64,000 nucleotides of DNA, from NCBI GenBank assembly GCA_052267165.1, contig JBKQHO010000025.1, forward strand, positions 54,231 to 118,230. The letters run 5' to 3'. The notes beneath the pieces are model-generated. The model was not told the DNA's origin. It saw only the letters and a list, made by a program, of their open reading frames with translations, and ran no database searches. Positions 26,256-35,933 of this stretch are shown here, piece after piece. Within the stretch, counting starts at the first letter, position 1; the number at the start of each line of letters is the position of its first letter. Made by a program: the position numbers and the translations under genes. This stretch comes from CAWICD01 sp052267165. Lineage in GTDB: Bacteria > Vulcanimicrobiota > Vulcanimicrobiia > Vulcanimicrobiales > Vulcanimicrobiaceae.

Positions 26256-27598
26256 TACTCGAACCCAAGCCCGGCGAAGCCGGGCAGCTGAACGAAACGA
26301 TCGGCGTGGTCGGGGGCGGAATGCTCGGCATGGCGCTTGCGCTGCGCTTGGCGGAAGGCGGGCGTGAGGTTACGATTGTCGAGACGGCAGACGAACTCGG
26401 AGGCCTCGCGGCGCCCTGGGAGATCGGCGGAGTGCGCTGGGACAAGCATTATCATGTCATCCTGAGTTCGGACCTGCGAACGCGAGACTTGCTCGCGCGC
26501 CTCGGCCTCGAGCGCGAACTCGTGTTCTCGGAACCCCAGACGGGCTTTTACATCGCCGGAGCGCTGCATCCGATGAACGGCCTGCTGGACTTCCTTCGTT
26601 TTCCGTCGCTCGGCCCGCTGGACAAACTGCGTTTGGGGCTCACGGTTCTCTACGCATCGCGCATCAAAGATGGCCGTCCGCTGGAATCCGTACCGGTGGG
26701 AACGTGGTTGCGGCGCTGGTCTGGGCGTCGCGCTTACGAGCGGGTTTGGCTGCCGCTCCTACGCGCGAAACTTGGGGAGCGCCACCGGGAGGCCTCAGCC
26801 GCCTTCATCTGGGCGATCATCGTTCGCTTGTACGCTGCGCGCAAGCTCGGACTCGGGCGCGAGCGTTTCGGTTACGTGCCCGGCGGATACGGCCGCATCC
26901 TGACCGAGCTCGAACGCGCGCTCCGCGAGGCCGGCGTTCGCGTGCTGACGGGGACGCCCGTCTCCGCTGTTCGGCCGCGAGGCAGCCGTATCGAAATCGG
27001 GAGCGGGCGCGAATCTTGGATATTCGACCGGGCCGTCGTCACGCTGCCCTCGACCCTCGCCGCGCAGGTTTGTGAGGGCCTGAGCTCCGACGAACGCATG
27101 CGGCTGACGTCCAAGCGTTACCAGGGCATCATCTGCGTCTCGATGCTCCTGGAGCAGCCCTTGGGGTCCTACTACGTCACCAACATTGCCGACGGGTCCG
27201 TACCGTTCAGCGCAGTCATCGACATGTCGGCCGTCGTCGATCGCTCCGCGTTCGGCGGACACGCGCTCGTCTATTTGCCGAAATACGTCGCGCCGGACGA
27301 CCCGCTTTTCACTGCCGACGACGCGAGCATCGAATCTTCGTTCGTTGCGGCGCTCGAGCGGATGTACCGCGACTTTCGCCGCTCCGACATCAGAGCCGTC
27401 CGCATTTCGCGCGTCAAGGAAGTTTTTCCGATCGCCACCTTACGATACTCGGACACGCTGCCGCCGTTCGCATCCTCGGTGGAGGGGCTGTTCTTGGCCG
27501 GCTCGGCTCACCTCGTCAACGGCACGCTCAACGTCAACGAGACGCTCGGGGTGGCGCAACGTGCGGCAGATGCGCTTTTCGAGGTGACGCCGCGGTGA
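26252..27598 (+). CDS. NAD(P)/FAD-dependent oxidoreductase (protoporphyrinogen-oxidase/amine-oxidase superfamily)
   Basis: 448 residues with ATG overlapping the previous stop. The Rossmann motif IGVVGGGMLGMALALRLAEG is followed by ETADELGGLAAPW, the second FAD-binding signature, and by the C-terminal LFLAGSAHLVNGTLNVNETL that closes over the flavin. Relatives annotated as protoporphyrinogen-oxidase-like or UDP-galactopyranose-mutase-like proteins often occur in polysaccharide loci. Here it lies between an acetyltransferase and a polysaccharide deacetylase, so a role in sugar or lipid-carrier modification is more likely than haem synthesis. The substrate is not evident. Confidence 0.82.
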   Translation: MILEPKPGEAGQLNETIGVVGGGMLGMALALRLAEGGREVTIVETADELGGLAAPWEIGGVRWDKHYHVILSSDLRTRDLLARLGLERELVFSEPQTGFYIAGALHPMNGLLDFLRFPSLGPLDKLRLGLTVLYASRIKDGRPLESVPVGTWLRRWSGRRAYERVWLPLLRAKLGERHREASAAFIWAIIVRLYAARKLGLGRERFGYVPGGYGRILTELERALREAGVRVLTGTPVSAVRPRGSRIEIGSGRESWIFDRAVVTLPSTLAAQVCEGLSSDERMRLTSKRYQGIICVSMLLEQPLGSYYVTNIADGSVPFSAVIDMSAVVDRSAFGGHALVYLPKYVAPDDPLFTADDASIESSFVAALERMYRDFRRSDIRAVRISRVKEVFPIATLRYSDTLPPFASSVEGLFLAGSAHLVNGTLNVNETLGVAQRAADALFEVTPR

Positions 27599-28575
27599 GC
27601 AGCTCCCGCTATGCCAGCCTTTCGCTCGACCTTGACAACGAGTGGTCGTATCTTAAGACGCGCGACGACCCGGCTTGGCGGCGGCACCCAAATTACCTGC
27701 CGGTCGTCGTCCCGCGCTTTCTCGAAGTGCTCGCCGAGCACGGCGCCTCCATCACGGTCTTCGTCGTCGGCTTCGATGCCGCTCAACAAGAAAACGCCTC
27801 ACTGCTCAAGGGCATCGCCACCGCAGGTCACGAGATCGGCAACCACTCGTACCACCACGAGCCGTGGTTACACACGTACGACGCAGCGGCCATCGAGCGT
27901 GAGATCGCCGAGTCCACCGAAGCGATTTGCGCGGCGACCGGCGTTCGGCCGCGCGGATTTCGTGGCCCCGGTTTCAGCCTCTCGAGCGCGACCTTGGAAA
28001 CGCTCGTGCAGCATGGATACGCGTATGATTGCTCGACCTTGCCGACCTTCATCGGTCCGCTCGCGCGCTCGTACTACTTCCTGACCGCGCGCATCAGCAA
28101 AGAAGAACGTGCGCGTCGCAAGGCGCTCTTCGGCGGAATCGCCGAGGGATTTCGGCCGCTCCGGCCCTACCGTTGGCTGCTGCCCGGCGCGACTCTCATG
28201 GAGATCCCGGTCACGACGTTTCCGCTGTTCCGCGCGCCGTTCCACTTCAGCTACGTTTTCTTCATCGCGGAGAAGCTCGGCGAAGCGGCCGCGCTGGCCT
28301 ATTTCAGGGCCGCGCTCGACGCCTGCGCCGTCTCGGGAATCGCGCCGTCGCTGCTCTTGCATCCGCCGGACTTCATGAGCGGTGAGGATGTGCCGTCGCT
28401 GCGCTTCTTTCCCGCGATGCACATGCCGCTGCCGCGAAAGCGCGCGCTTCTCGAGCGGCTGCTTTCGCAAGTCGAACGGCGCTTCAAGATCGTGACCGTC
28501 GGAGAGCACGCCGAGGCGGCCGGAAACCACGGCGGCAGCCGCTCCGTCGTCCCTCGCTTCGCAACGACCGGCTGA
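27595..28575 (+). CDS. Polysaccharide deacetylase (NodB homology, CE4)
   Basis: 326 residues with GTG overlapping the upstream stop (GTGA). The NodB catalytic Asp region is SLDLDNEW (residues 8-15), the metal-binding histidines are in HEIGNHSYHH (78-87), and GFRGPGFS is the third motif. There is no signal peptide, so it probably acts in the cytoplasm on a lipid-linked intermediate, unlike the exported deacetylase at 43181. It ends the acetyltransferase-oxidoreductase-deacetylase operon. Confidence 0.87.
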   Translation: MSSSRYASLSLDLDNEWSYLKTRDDPAWRRHPNYLPVVVPRFLEVLAEHGASITVFVVGFDAAQQENASLLKGIATAGHEIGNHSYHHEPWLHTYDAAAIEREIAESTEAICAATGVRPRGFRGPGFSLSSATLETLVQHGYAYDCSTLPTFIGPLARSYYFLTARISKEERARRKALFGGIAEGFRPLRPYRWLLPGATLMEIPVTTFPLFRAPFHFSYVFFIAEKLGEAAALAYFRAALDACAVSGIAPSLLLHPPDFMSGEDVPSLRFFPAMHMPLPRKRALLERLLSQVERRFKIVTVGEHAEAAGNHGGSRSVVPRFATTG

Positions 28576-28588
28576 CCCCCGTTTGCCG

Positions 28589-30172
28589 CTATCGCCGGCG
28601 CAGCTCGAGCACGCTGGATTCGTAGAATGCGGCTCGTGCGACGACGTCATAGCGTGCCGAGATCCAGCGCTCCAGGGCGTCGCAACCAAAGGCGACGCCG
28701 CCGTACGAGCACTGGTCTTCTCGTACCAGCCACAGGCTGCTCGTCGGCGACTCACCGGCTTTTTCGAGCGCGGCGTCGATTTGGGATCCGTTGCGCAGCA
28801 CGAAGTCATGGGAATCGTACACCGTGTCGCTGGGTTGGGACGGGATGGGTATCAGCCGGTTCGGCCCTGCGTAGTAGAAGCGCAGTGGAAGCGCCTCCTC
28901 GCTGGTGAACACGAGCACCGGTTCGCCGGCGCGCTCGCGCCCTTGAAGGTATGAAGCGACACGACGCCAGTCGCCGGGATTCGCATCGTTGTGATAGCGG
29001 CCCACGAATGCCCCCGCGTCGAGCGCCAGCGCAACGGCGCAGCAGATGGTGAGCGCAAGCGAACGGGTCGCCGGCTGCGCGGCGTCGAGCACCCCGGCGA
29101 CTGCGACGAAGCTCGGAACCAATAGGAAAGCGAGATAGTTCGCAAAGAACTCGACGCCTTCGACGACGCTGACGATCGCGAGGAGTAGGAGCGAGACTGC
29201 GGTCGCAAGCGCGCACGCCACGGTCATGGCCGTGATCCGCTTCCGCAAGAGCGCGAGTGCGCAGCACAGTGCTGCTAGCAGAGCAATACCCACGACGTCC
29301 CGGTGGGGTGCCTTCTCGACAAGGGTCGCGAGCCGATGGAGCCCGGCCAAGTTGGAAGCCGCGAACCAGGCGTACTGCGTCAGCTCCGTCGCGAGCGAGG
29401 GGTGAAAGTCGTATGTTTGGGTGTACGCCGCGACGGTCCGTCTGACGAGGGCCAGGAGGGGCAGAAAAGCGAGCGACGCCACGAGCATCGCGACGGCGTA
29501 AGCGACTAACGCGCGCCAACGCCGCAGCACGACGAGCGCGCAGCCGAAGCCCGCAAACAGAATCCCGAAACTATACGCCGTGTAGATCCCGACGGTGGCG
29601 ACCGCTGCCAGCGCGAGCGTCTGCCGCGCCGTCGGCCGAGAGTCTTGCGCGATCGTGACGCCGACGATGTACGTGAAGAGCGCGACGAGCAGGATCGAAA
29701 GGGCGTACAGCCTGATCGTAAGCGCGCTCCAAACGAGCTCGGGAGCCAGTCCCAGCGTCAGCAGCAGCAGTCGCGTATCGAGCCGCGGGAAGGAACGGTG
29801 TAAGGTTTTGGCTACGACGACGATCGCGGCCGCGGCGCACGAGAGCGAGAAAAGACGCGCCCAAATCACGCTTGCACTCACGCGCCGCCACGCCCACATG
29901 AGGATGAAATAGAGCGGGGCGTTCTGTTCGAACCCGATCGCGGAGCCGAGCGCGTGCGAGATCGTACTCGACGTCGTCCGCAGGGTGTATGCTTCGTCGG
30001 TCCAGATGTTGAGCGTGACCGCCAGCCAAAGCATGGCGGCCGCGTAGATTCCCCAGCCGGCCAACACGATCCAAGAGGTCACCCTCACTTCGGGCGGGTT
30101 CCGCCGAAGGTCATCTCGCCAAATTCGTGAATCGGTTAAGCTCACGCTCGATGTCGTTGCGGTCTGAGCCAC
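28589..30172 (-). CDS. Integral-membrane glycosyltransferase, GT-C (ArnT/PMT-like)
   Basis: 527 residues with about ten to twelve hydrophobic segments. The first loop carries WTDEAYT (about residues 57-63), matching the acidic catalytic motif of GT-C transferases that use polyprenyl-phosphate sugars. The C-terminal ~120 residues (LQGRERAGEPVLVFTSEEAL onward) form the soluble periplasmic domain. It would glycosylate a lipid or surface polymer on the outer face of the inner membrane. It is convergent with the deacetylase with 13 bp between the stops. The 169 bp upstream, to 30341, hold no gene. Confidence 0.8.
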   Translation of the reverse strand: MAQTATTSSVSLTDSRIWRDDLRRNPPEVRVTSWIVLAGWGIYAAAMLWLAVTLNIWTDEAYTLRTTSSTISHALGSAIGFEQNAPLYFILMWAWRRVSASVIWARLFSLSCAAAAIVVVAKTLHRSFPRLDTRLLLLTLGLAPELVWSALTIRLYALSILLVALFTYIVGVTIAQDSRPTARQTLALAAVATVGIYTAYSFGILFAGFGCALVVLRRWRALVAYAVAMLVASLAFLPLLALVRRTVAAYTQTYDFHPSLATELTQYAWFAASNLAGLHRLATLVEKAPHRDVVGIALLAALCCALALLRKRITAMTVACALATAVSLLLLAIVSVVEGVEFFANYLAFLLVPSFVAVAGVLDAAQPATRSLALTICCAVALALDAGAFVGRYHNDANPGDWRRVASYLQGRERAGEPVLVFTSEEALPLRFYYAGPNRLIPIPSQPSDTVYDSHDFVLRNGSQIDAALEKAGESPTSSLWLVREDQCSYGGVAFGCDALERWISARYDVVARAAFYESSVLELRRR

Positions 30173-30341
30173 GGACGGCCGGCTCCCGTGGGATCGAGCA
30201 CCGCCAAAGGGCTCTCCTCGAAACGATTTCGGTTCGGAGGTCCTAGGCCAGCTAGCCCAACGATCGGTGTTCGAGAGTTTTCGGCGTCGGTGCGATAACT
30301 CAAGCGGCCCCCGGTTTTGCGCAAGGAGTCAAGCTTAGTCC

Positions 30342-31562
30342 ATGTCCACCGCTTCCCTACCTTTGCCGTCTGACCAGGATGCGACCGGAAGGACGTTAGG
30401 CTTGGAAGAGATCGAAGCCGTGTCGTCGGCGATCCGAAGCGGCACCCTGACGAGCACGAAGGGAAGGTTCACAAAGGCCCTCGAGGGCGAGTTCGCCGGC
30501 CTTATCGGCACGAAGTTCGCATTCGCCTGCAGTTCCGGCTCAGCCGCGATGCACGTGGCGATCGCGGCACTCGACCTGGAGCCGGGAGCTGAAGTCGTCA
30601 CGACGGCGATCACGGACATGGGTGCGATCGCGCCCATTCTCTTCCAAGGCGCCATCCCGGTTTTCGCGGACGTCGATCCTCACTCGGCCCTCGTGACGGC
30701 CGCCACGGTCGCGGCGGCGATCACGCCCCGGACCGGCGCGATCGTCGTCACGCACCTGTTCGGGAACCCGTGCGAGATGCGCGCGATCTTGCATGTGGCA
30801 GCCGCGCACGGCTTGCCGGTGATCGAGGATTGCGCGCAAGCGTTCCTGGCAGAAAGCGACGGTGCCCGTGTCGGCCGGCTGGGCACGATCTCAGCTTTCA
30901 GCCTGCAACAGGGAAAGCATATCACCACGGGTGAGGGCGGCTTGGTCGTGACCGACGACCCGGACCTGGCGCGCCGCAGCTTTCTTTTCATCAACAAAGC
31001 CTGGGGTTACGGCGACAAGGACCCAGACCACTACTTCATCGCTCCGAACTACCGCATGAACGAGCTGACGGCCGCCGTAGCCCTGGCACAGCTGAAGAAG
31101 CTGCCGGCCGTGGTCGAGCGCCGCGTCTCGCTTGCGCGTCGCTTGAACGAACGACTCCGCGAGTTGGCCGGCATCGGCATTCCCAGGACGCCGGCGGGCA
31201 GCATGCACACCTATTGGAAATACGTGCTGAACGTTGACGAACATGCCGTCCGCGGTGGAGCGGTCGGCTTGGGCGGCAAATTGGCGCAGGCCGGCCTTTC
31301 GTGCGCGCCGCGCTACATTCAGAAACCCGCCTTCGAATGCGCTGCGATCCGGGATCAGCAAACGTTCGGCAGAAGCCGCTGGCCGTTCACGCTTGCCCAT
31401 CCGGATGCCACCGATTACTCCCGGTCGCGTTTCCCCGGAACGTACCAGGCGCTGAACGAGATATTGGTGCTTCCCTGGAACGAGCGCTATACGGAGGGTG
31501 ACGTGGACTACATCGCAGACGTCATTTGCCGTTCTCACGCTGAACTGACCGCCCCCGCGTGA
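30342..31562 (+). CDS. DegT/DnrJ/EryC1/StrS-family sugar aminotransferase
   Basis: 406 residues. PLP-binding features include ACSSGSAAMHVAIAAL near residue 65, VIEDCAQAFLAE (PLP-contacting Asp) and the catalytic Lys in SLQQGKHITTGEGG (about residue 191). By family it transfers an amino group from glutamate to a keto-sugar nucleotide. It overlaps the Gfo/Idh/MocA gene by GTGA. Together with the acetyltransferase at 25599 the three enzymes resemble the WlbA/WbpE/WbpD trio that makes UDP-2,3-diacetamido uronic acids. The upstream leader is ~170 bp. Confidence 0.9.
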   Translation: MSTASLPLPSDQDATGRTLGLEEIEAVSSAIRSGTLTSTKGRFTKALEGEFAGLIGTKFAFACSSGSAAMHVAIAALDLEPGAEVVTTAITDMGAIAPILFQGAIPVFADVDPHSALVTAATVAAAITPRTGAIVVTHLFGNPCEMRAILHVAAAHGLPVIEDCAQAFLAESDGARVGRLGTISAFSLQQGKHITTGEGGLVVTDDPDLARRSFLFINKAWGYGDKDPDHYFIAPNYRMNELTAAVALAQLKKLPAVVERRVSLARRLNERLRELAGIGIPRTPAGSMHTYWKYVLNVDEHAVRGGAVGLGGKLAQAGLSCAPRYIQKPAFECAAIRDQQTFGRSRWPFTLAHPDATDYSRSRFPGTYQALNEILVLPWNERYTEGDVDYIADVICRSHAELTAPA

Positions 31563-32608
31563 GCGAGAGTTCCTTGCCGGCAGTCCGTTTCGGTATCGTC
31601 GGCACCGGCGCGATTGCGTCCGCCCATGCCGCGGCGATCCGCTCGGTGGCGAGCGCAAAGCTCGCCGGCGTCACCGACATCGACGAGATCTGCGGACGCC
31701 GCTTTGCCGCCGCGTGGGAAACGCCGTTCAGCGAATCGCTCGAAGCGCTGGTCTCGAAGGTTCGCCCGGACGTCGTCGTCATCTGTACACCACCGAGCAC
31801 GCATCCGGAGCTCGCGATCTCCGCAGTCTCGGAGGGCTGTCACGTGCTCTGCGAAAAACCGCTTTCCATCGACGAGGCCGGCGCTACCGCCATGCTCGAC
31901 GCCGCGGCCAAGGCCGGCGTCATCTTGACGATGGCTACGAAGTTTCGCTACGTCGCCGACATCGTTCGAGCGCGAAACATGCTACGGCTAGGCGTTTTCG
32001 GCGAGCTCCAATTGATCGTCAACGAATTCTGTTCGCCCGTCTCGATGGAGCGGCGCTGGAATTCGAACCCGAAGTTGAGCGGGGGCGGAGTATTCATCGA
32101 CAACGGCACGCACTCGGTCGACATCCTGCGCTATCTCGCCGGGCCCGCCGACTCCGTCAGCGTGACGGAGAACCCCTCCTCGAGCTCGCTGCCAGTCGAG
32201 GACAATGCGCAGTTGCTCGCCCACTTCGCGTATGGAACGCTGGCCCGCGTCGACCTTTCATGGGCCCGCTCTGCGGCTTCGCCGTATTTCTTACGGATCA
32301 TCGGCAGCCAAGGGCGAGCCATGATCGGTTGGAAGGAGTCGCACTACCAGCTGGGATCGTCGGCGGAGTGGAAGCTGCTCGGGCCGGGATATGACAAACT
32401 GTCTGCCTTCCAACGCCAGTACGAAAACGTCGTTGACGTCATCGCCGGTCGGGCTTCGATCGAAGTAGGCCGCGACGAAGCGCTTTCGTCGGTCCAGGTC
32501 ATCGCCGCCGGCTACACTTCTCTGAGGACCGGTACTTGGGTGACCCTCGACGGCAAACTGACGGCGTCGCGCACACGAGAGGCCAGGCGAGCCTTCGCGC
32601 TGCTCTAA
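31559..32608 (+). CDS. Gfo/Idh/MocA-family sugar oxidoreductase
   Basis: 349 residues. The N-terminal Rossmann fold opens RFGIVGTGAIASAHAAAI, and CEKPLSIDEAG (about residue 97) supplies the catalytic Lys region of the family. The C-terminal α/β domain includes GGGVFIDNGTHSVDILRYL, with His and Asp in the expected active-site positions. It probably oxidises the 3-position of a UDP-sugar so the neighbouring aminotransferase can act. It is translationally coupled to that gene. A ~200-bp gap after it shows nothing distinct. Confidence 0.9.
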   Translation: MSESSLPAVRFGIVGTGAIASAHAAAIRSVASAKLAGVTDIDEICGRRFAAAWETPFSESLEALVSKVRPDVVVICTPPSTHPELAISAVSEGCHVLCEKPLSIDEAGATAMLDAAAKAGVILTMATKFRYVADIVRARNMLRLGVFGELQLIVNEFCSPVSMERRWNSNPKLSGGGVFIDNGTHSVDILRYLAGPADSVSVTENPSSSSLPVEDNAQLLAHFAYGTLARVDLSWARSAASPYFLRIIGSQGRAMIGWKESHYQLGSSAEWKLLGPGYDKLSAFQRQYENVVDVIAGRASIEVGRDEALSSVQVIAAGYTSLRTGTWVTLDGKLTASRTREARRAFALL

Positions 32609-32813
32609 CCCGAGCCGCGGGACCGCGAAATTGCGAGTTGCGGGCGCGGGCTGTCGCTGGCCGAAGGAATTGGGGCGGGACACCGTACCTGCTACGTTTG
32701 GTGACGATCGTATTGCCGACCTGTTCGTATTCTAGGATGGGAAGCCGTGTGCTGGTCGAATGAGGCCCGACGACGCCGGGCACCGCCTCCAGCTCGCTCA
32801 CACGGAGATGCTT

Positions 32814-33998
32814 ATGCGAATGTCATCCTTACATGCATTCTGCCTAATCGCATATACGGCGTTTCTCGTCTTTGGGGCGCGGCCCGTCTCCGCGCAGACC
32901 TCGCCCTCCGACCCGGCGGTTCGCGCCGCGATCGACGCCGCGGTTGCGAAGCAGCGCAGCGTCTTCGGTGGTCGCACGCCGGTGCCGGCGGTTTTGGTCG
33001 GCGTTTGGGACGGGAAAGGCCACAGCTACGTCCACGCCTACGGCTTTGCCGATCTCGCGACGCGCCGGCCGCTCACGCCGCAAGACCACTTTCGAGTCGG
33101 CAGCAACACGAAGACCTTCGTCATCAGCGTTCTGCTGCAACTCGTCGACGAGGGCTATCTGAACCTCGACGACCCGGTCAGCAAATTCGCGCTCGGCGTG
33201 ACGATCCCCAACGGACGGAACATCACGGTGCGCGAGCTGTGCGAGATGCGCAGCGGCCTCTTCGAGTCCTACAACACACCCCAACTCCAGCACATGAACG
33301 TCAACGGCAATACCAAGTTCGACGACAGGACGCTCGTCAAGTGGGCGGTTGCGCAGAAGCCGCTGTTCGCACCGGGCACTCGCTACAACTACAGCAACAC
33401 GAACTACTTGATTCTCGGACTCATCATCGAATCACTGACGCACGACTCCGTCGGTCACCAAATCCAACAACGCCTGCTCGACCGGTTCGGCTTGCACCAG
33501 TCGTCCTATCCCGACACGCAGGCGATGCCGGATCCGTGGGCGCATGGCTACGCCCTCGACAAGAACAAGAACTGGGAAGACGTGAGCGGCACGATCCCCG
33601 TGTCGCTGATGGGGCCTGCCGGCGAGATCGTCTCCGACATGGACGACATGATCCGCTGGACCAAGCTCTACGTCACCGGCAAGACGAACGGCGCGGCGAC
33701 GCAGCGCGAGCGTCTGCGCTGCCTGTCCACGGGCGAGGGAAATCTCTCCTTCGGCCTGGGCATCGGTTGCAGCGCGGGCTATTTCGGCTACACGGGCGGT
33801 CTGCCCGGCTACAACACCGCGAACTACTACATGCCCTCGACCGGGATCACGATCTTGGCGTGGGTCCCCTTACAAGCTGCCAAGCCGGAGCCGGGCGTGG
33901 CCAACTCCGTCTTTCGGGCGATCGCGCGTATCATGACGCCCAACAACTACCCATTCAACGTCGGCCCGCAGCACGGCGCTAACCGCTCGGGCCTGTAA
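32814..33998 (+). CDS. Exported serine hydrolase, β-lactamase/transpeptidase-like (class C fold)
   Basis: About 394 residues. The start at ATG 32814 lies 6 nt after GGAG; three in-frame ATGs lie within 12 nt. A signal peptide ends ARPVSAQ. The SxxK motif is SNTK (about residue 97) and the second motif YSN is in YNYSNTNY (about 193). The third motif is probably the TGGLPGYN region near GYFGYTGG. Such enzymes are D-amino-acid peptidases, esterases or β-lactamases of the periplasm; no single substrate can be assigned. Confidence 0.87.
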   Translation: MRMSSLHAFCLIAYTAFLVFGARPVSAQTSPSDPAVRAAIDAAVAKQRSVFGGRTPVPAVLVGVWDGKGHSYVHAYGFADLATRRPLTPQDHFRVGSNTKTFVISVLLQLVDEGYLNLDDPVSKFALGVTIPNGRNITVRELCEMRSGLFESYNTPQLQHMNVNGNTKFDDRTLVKWAVAQKPLFAPGTRYNYSNTNYLILGLIIESLTHDSVGHQIQQRLLDRFGLHQSSYPDTQAMPDPWAHGYALDKNKNWEDVSGTIPVSLMGPAGEIVSDMDDMIRWTKLYVTGKTNGAATQRERLRCLSTGEGNLSFGLGIGCSAGYFGYTGGLPGYNTANYYMPSTGITILAWVPLQAAKPEPGVANSVFRAIARIMTPNNYPFNVGPQHGANRSGL

Positions 33999-34047
33999 CG
34001 CATCGGGCGGTAAATGAAAAAGGGGGGCCGGCGCCCGGTTCCGTGGC

Positions 34048-34650
34048 TCAGCGCCCCAGTATTTGAGCAACTTCGATCTGCACGTCCGGGAAGGCAGCGG
34101 GCACTGCGACCTCGCCGGCGACGTGACGCCGCTCCTCCCGGTATGCGCCGCGCTCGCGGTCGGGGTCGCGGAATGCGAGCAGCTCGTCGTGGACGAGGTC
34201 GACTACCCAATACTCCGCGATTCCCGCTCGCGCGTACCGTTCGCGTTTCGAGCCAAGGTCGTAGTCCAGCGACGAATACGCGATTTCGACTAATAGGAAG
34301 ACTTGCGCCGGCGTCGGCCGCAGCCGGAGATCCCGGTCAGTCATGGAGAGCAGAAGATCGGGATCAGGCATGTTGTGCGGGCCCAGCCGCAGGCTGACGC
34401 TCTCCGGCGAGACGCGGTAACGCCCGCGGCGCTGGTCGACGAACAGTTCGGTGAGCACGTCGAGCGCGAACCCGTGCCGCTCGCCCTTCGGGCTCATCTC
34501 GACGACCACGCCGTCGACGAGCTCGACGCCCTTCTCTGGCAGCAGACCAGCTCGGCCCATTCCCTCGTAGGCTTCGACGGTGAACCGGTGCGGTGCGAGC
34601 GCCACGACGTCAGCTTTCGACGGTGCCGCCGCGCGCCCCGGTGGCGCCAC
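34048..34650 (-). CDS. Uma2-family (DUF820) PD-(D/E)XK nuclease-like protein
   Basis: 200 residues. Family features include RFTVEAYEGMGRAGLLPE, ELVDGVVVEMSPKGERH, the acidic PDPDLLLS, VEIAYSSLDYDLGSKRERYA (catalytic Glu and Lys) and GIAEYWVVDL. These proteins have a restriction-endonuclease-like fold of unknown cellular role and occur in many copies in some phyla; a second copy is at 60744-61304. It stands alone between the serine hydrolase and the menaquinone genes. Confidence 0.85.
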   Translation of the reverse strand: MAPPGRAAAPSKADVVALAPHRFTVEAYEGMGRAGLLPEKGVELVDGVVVEMSPKGERHGFALDVLTELFVDQRRGRYRVSPESVSLRLGPHNMPDPDLLLSMTDRDLRLRPTPAQVFLLVEIAYSSLDYDLGSKRERYARAGIAEYWVVDLVHDELLAFRDPDRERGAYREERRHVAGEVAVPAAFPDVQIEVAQILGR

Positions 34651-34772
34651 CGTTTCCCCGCTTGCGACAAAAGTCGGCGCCAGGCAAATGGGGGAAGTCC
34701 TTGTAACTTCATTTCTGGTCGCCTAGTCTAAGCTGTCGCCACCGTGCCCGCCCGTCCCGAGGTTCGTAGAAG

Positions 34773-35933
34773 GTGTCCTTCGTAACCGATCCCGCGCTCC
34801 GCGCCGTCGAACACAAGCTCGACGAGGGTATCCCCCTCTCCAAGGAAGACGGCGTCGCCTTGCTGCGCACCGGCGATCTGCACACGCTCGGCCGTCTCGC
34901 CAAGCGTGCCAAAGAACGCAAGAGCGGCAACAGGGTCTTCTACGTCCTCAACCGCTACATCAACTCGACCAACGTCTGCTACGCGAACTGCACGTTCTGC
35001 TCGTTCGCGGCGGACGAGTACAAAGAGAAAGAGCGCGTCGTGCGGATGTCGTCCGACGAGGTGCTCGCCAAGGCCCTCGAGACCGGGACGAACTTCAACC
35101 AGATCCACATCGTCGGCGGGCACGACCCGCGCCAGCTCTCGCTCGACTACTGGCTGCCGCTGATGCGCCGCTTCAAGGAAGCGGTGCCGCACGCGCAGCT
35201 CTCGCTGTTCACCGCCGCGGAGATCGACTATCTCTCGCGCCGGCACCGGCTCTCCTATGAAGAGACGCTCACCGAGCTGCGCGATGCCGGCCTGCAGAAT
35301 ATCAACGGCGGCGGCGCCGAAGTCTTCAGCGAACGCTTTCGCAAGGCGACTTGCGCCAACAAAGTCGACGCGGCCAACTGGCTGCGCATCCACGAGATCG
35401 CGCACGCGCTCGGAATCGCGAGCAACGCCACGATGCTCTACGGCACGATCGAGACGCTCGAGGAGCGCGTCGAGCACCTGATCATGCTGCGCGAGTCGCA
35501 GGACCGCTCCCCCGGTTTCAACGCCTTCATCCCGCTCGCGTTCCATCCCGACGGCAACGAGCTCAACGATTGCGGCTGGACCAGCGGCCTCGACGACATT
35601 CGAATGTTCGCGACCGCGCGCTTGATGCTAAACAACTTCGACCACATCAAGGCGTACTGGATGATTCAGGGCCTGAAGGTCTGTCAGGTCGCGCTACATT
35701 TCGGCGCCGACGACATGGACGGCACGCACGGCTCGACCGACGAGGAGCGCATCTACCACAGCGCGGGCACGCAGTCGGGCCAGTACGTCGACGACCGCGA
35801 GTTCCGCCGCCTCATCGAAGAGGCCGGCTACGTTGCCGTGCGCCGCAACTCGACCTACGAGGAGTTCCCCTACGACTGGACGCCGCCCGCGCCCGCCCCG
35901 CTCCGCGAAACGGTCGGAGCCGCGGGCGACTAG
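34773..35933 (+). CDS. mqnE: Aminofutalosine synthase MqnE
   Basis: 386 residues from GTG 34773. Radical-SAM enzyme of the futalosine menaquinone route, joining the MqnA product to SAM-derived adenosine. The cluster motif CYANCTFC (CX3CX2C, about residues 67-74) follows RYINSTNV. NQIHIVGGHDPRQL, NGGGAEVFSER, FIPLAFHPDGNEL and the C-terminal GADDMDGTHGSTDEERI are characteristic of MqnE. Its stop TAG shares one base with the mqnA start, so the genes are coupled. Confidence 0.94.
   Translation: MSFVTDPALRAVEHKLDEGIPLSKEDGVALLRTGDLHTLGRLAKRAKERKSGNRVFYVLNRYINSTNVCYANCTFCSFAADEYKEKERVVRMSSDEVLAKALETGTNFNQIHIVGGHDPRQLSLDYWLPLMRRFKEAVPHAQLSLFTAAEIDYLSRRHRLSYEETLTELRDAGLQNINGGGAEVFSERFRKATCANKVDAANWLRIHEIAHALGIASNATMLYGTIETLEERVEHLIMLRESQDRSPGFNAFIPLAFHPDGNELNDCGWTSGLDDIRMFATARLMLNNFDHIKAYWMIQGLKVCQVALHFGADDMDGTHGSTDEERIYHSAGTQSGQYVDDREFRRLIEEAGYVAVRRNSTYEEFPYDWTPPAPAPLRETVGAAGD

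Noticed and set aside
32747..33982. 411-codon plus-strand ORF overlapping the serine hydrolase
   Set aside because: Shifted frame of the hydrolase; the hydrolase has a signal peptide and catalytic motifs.
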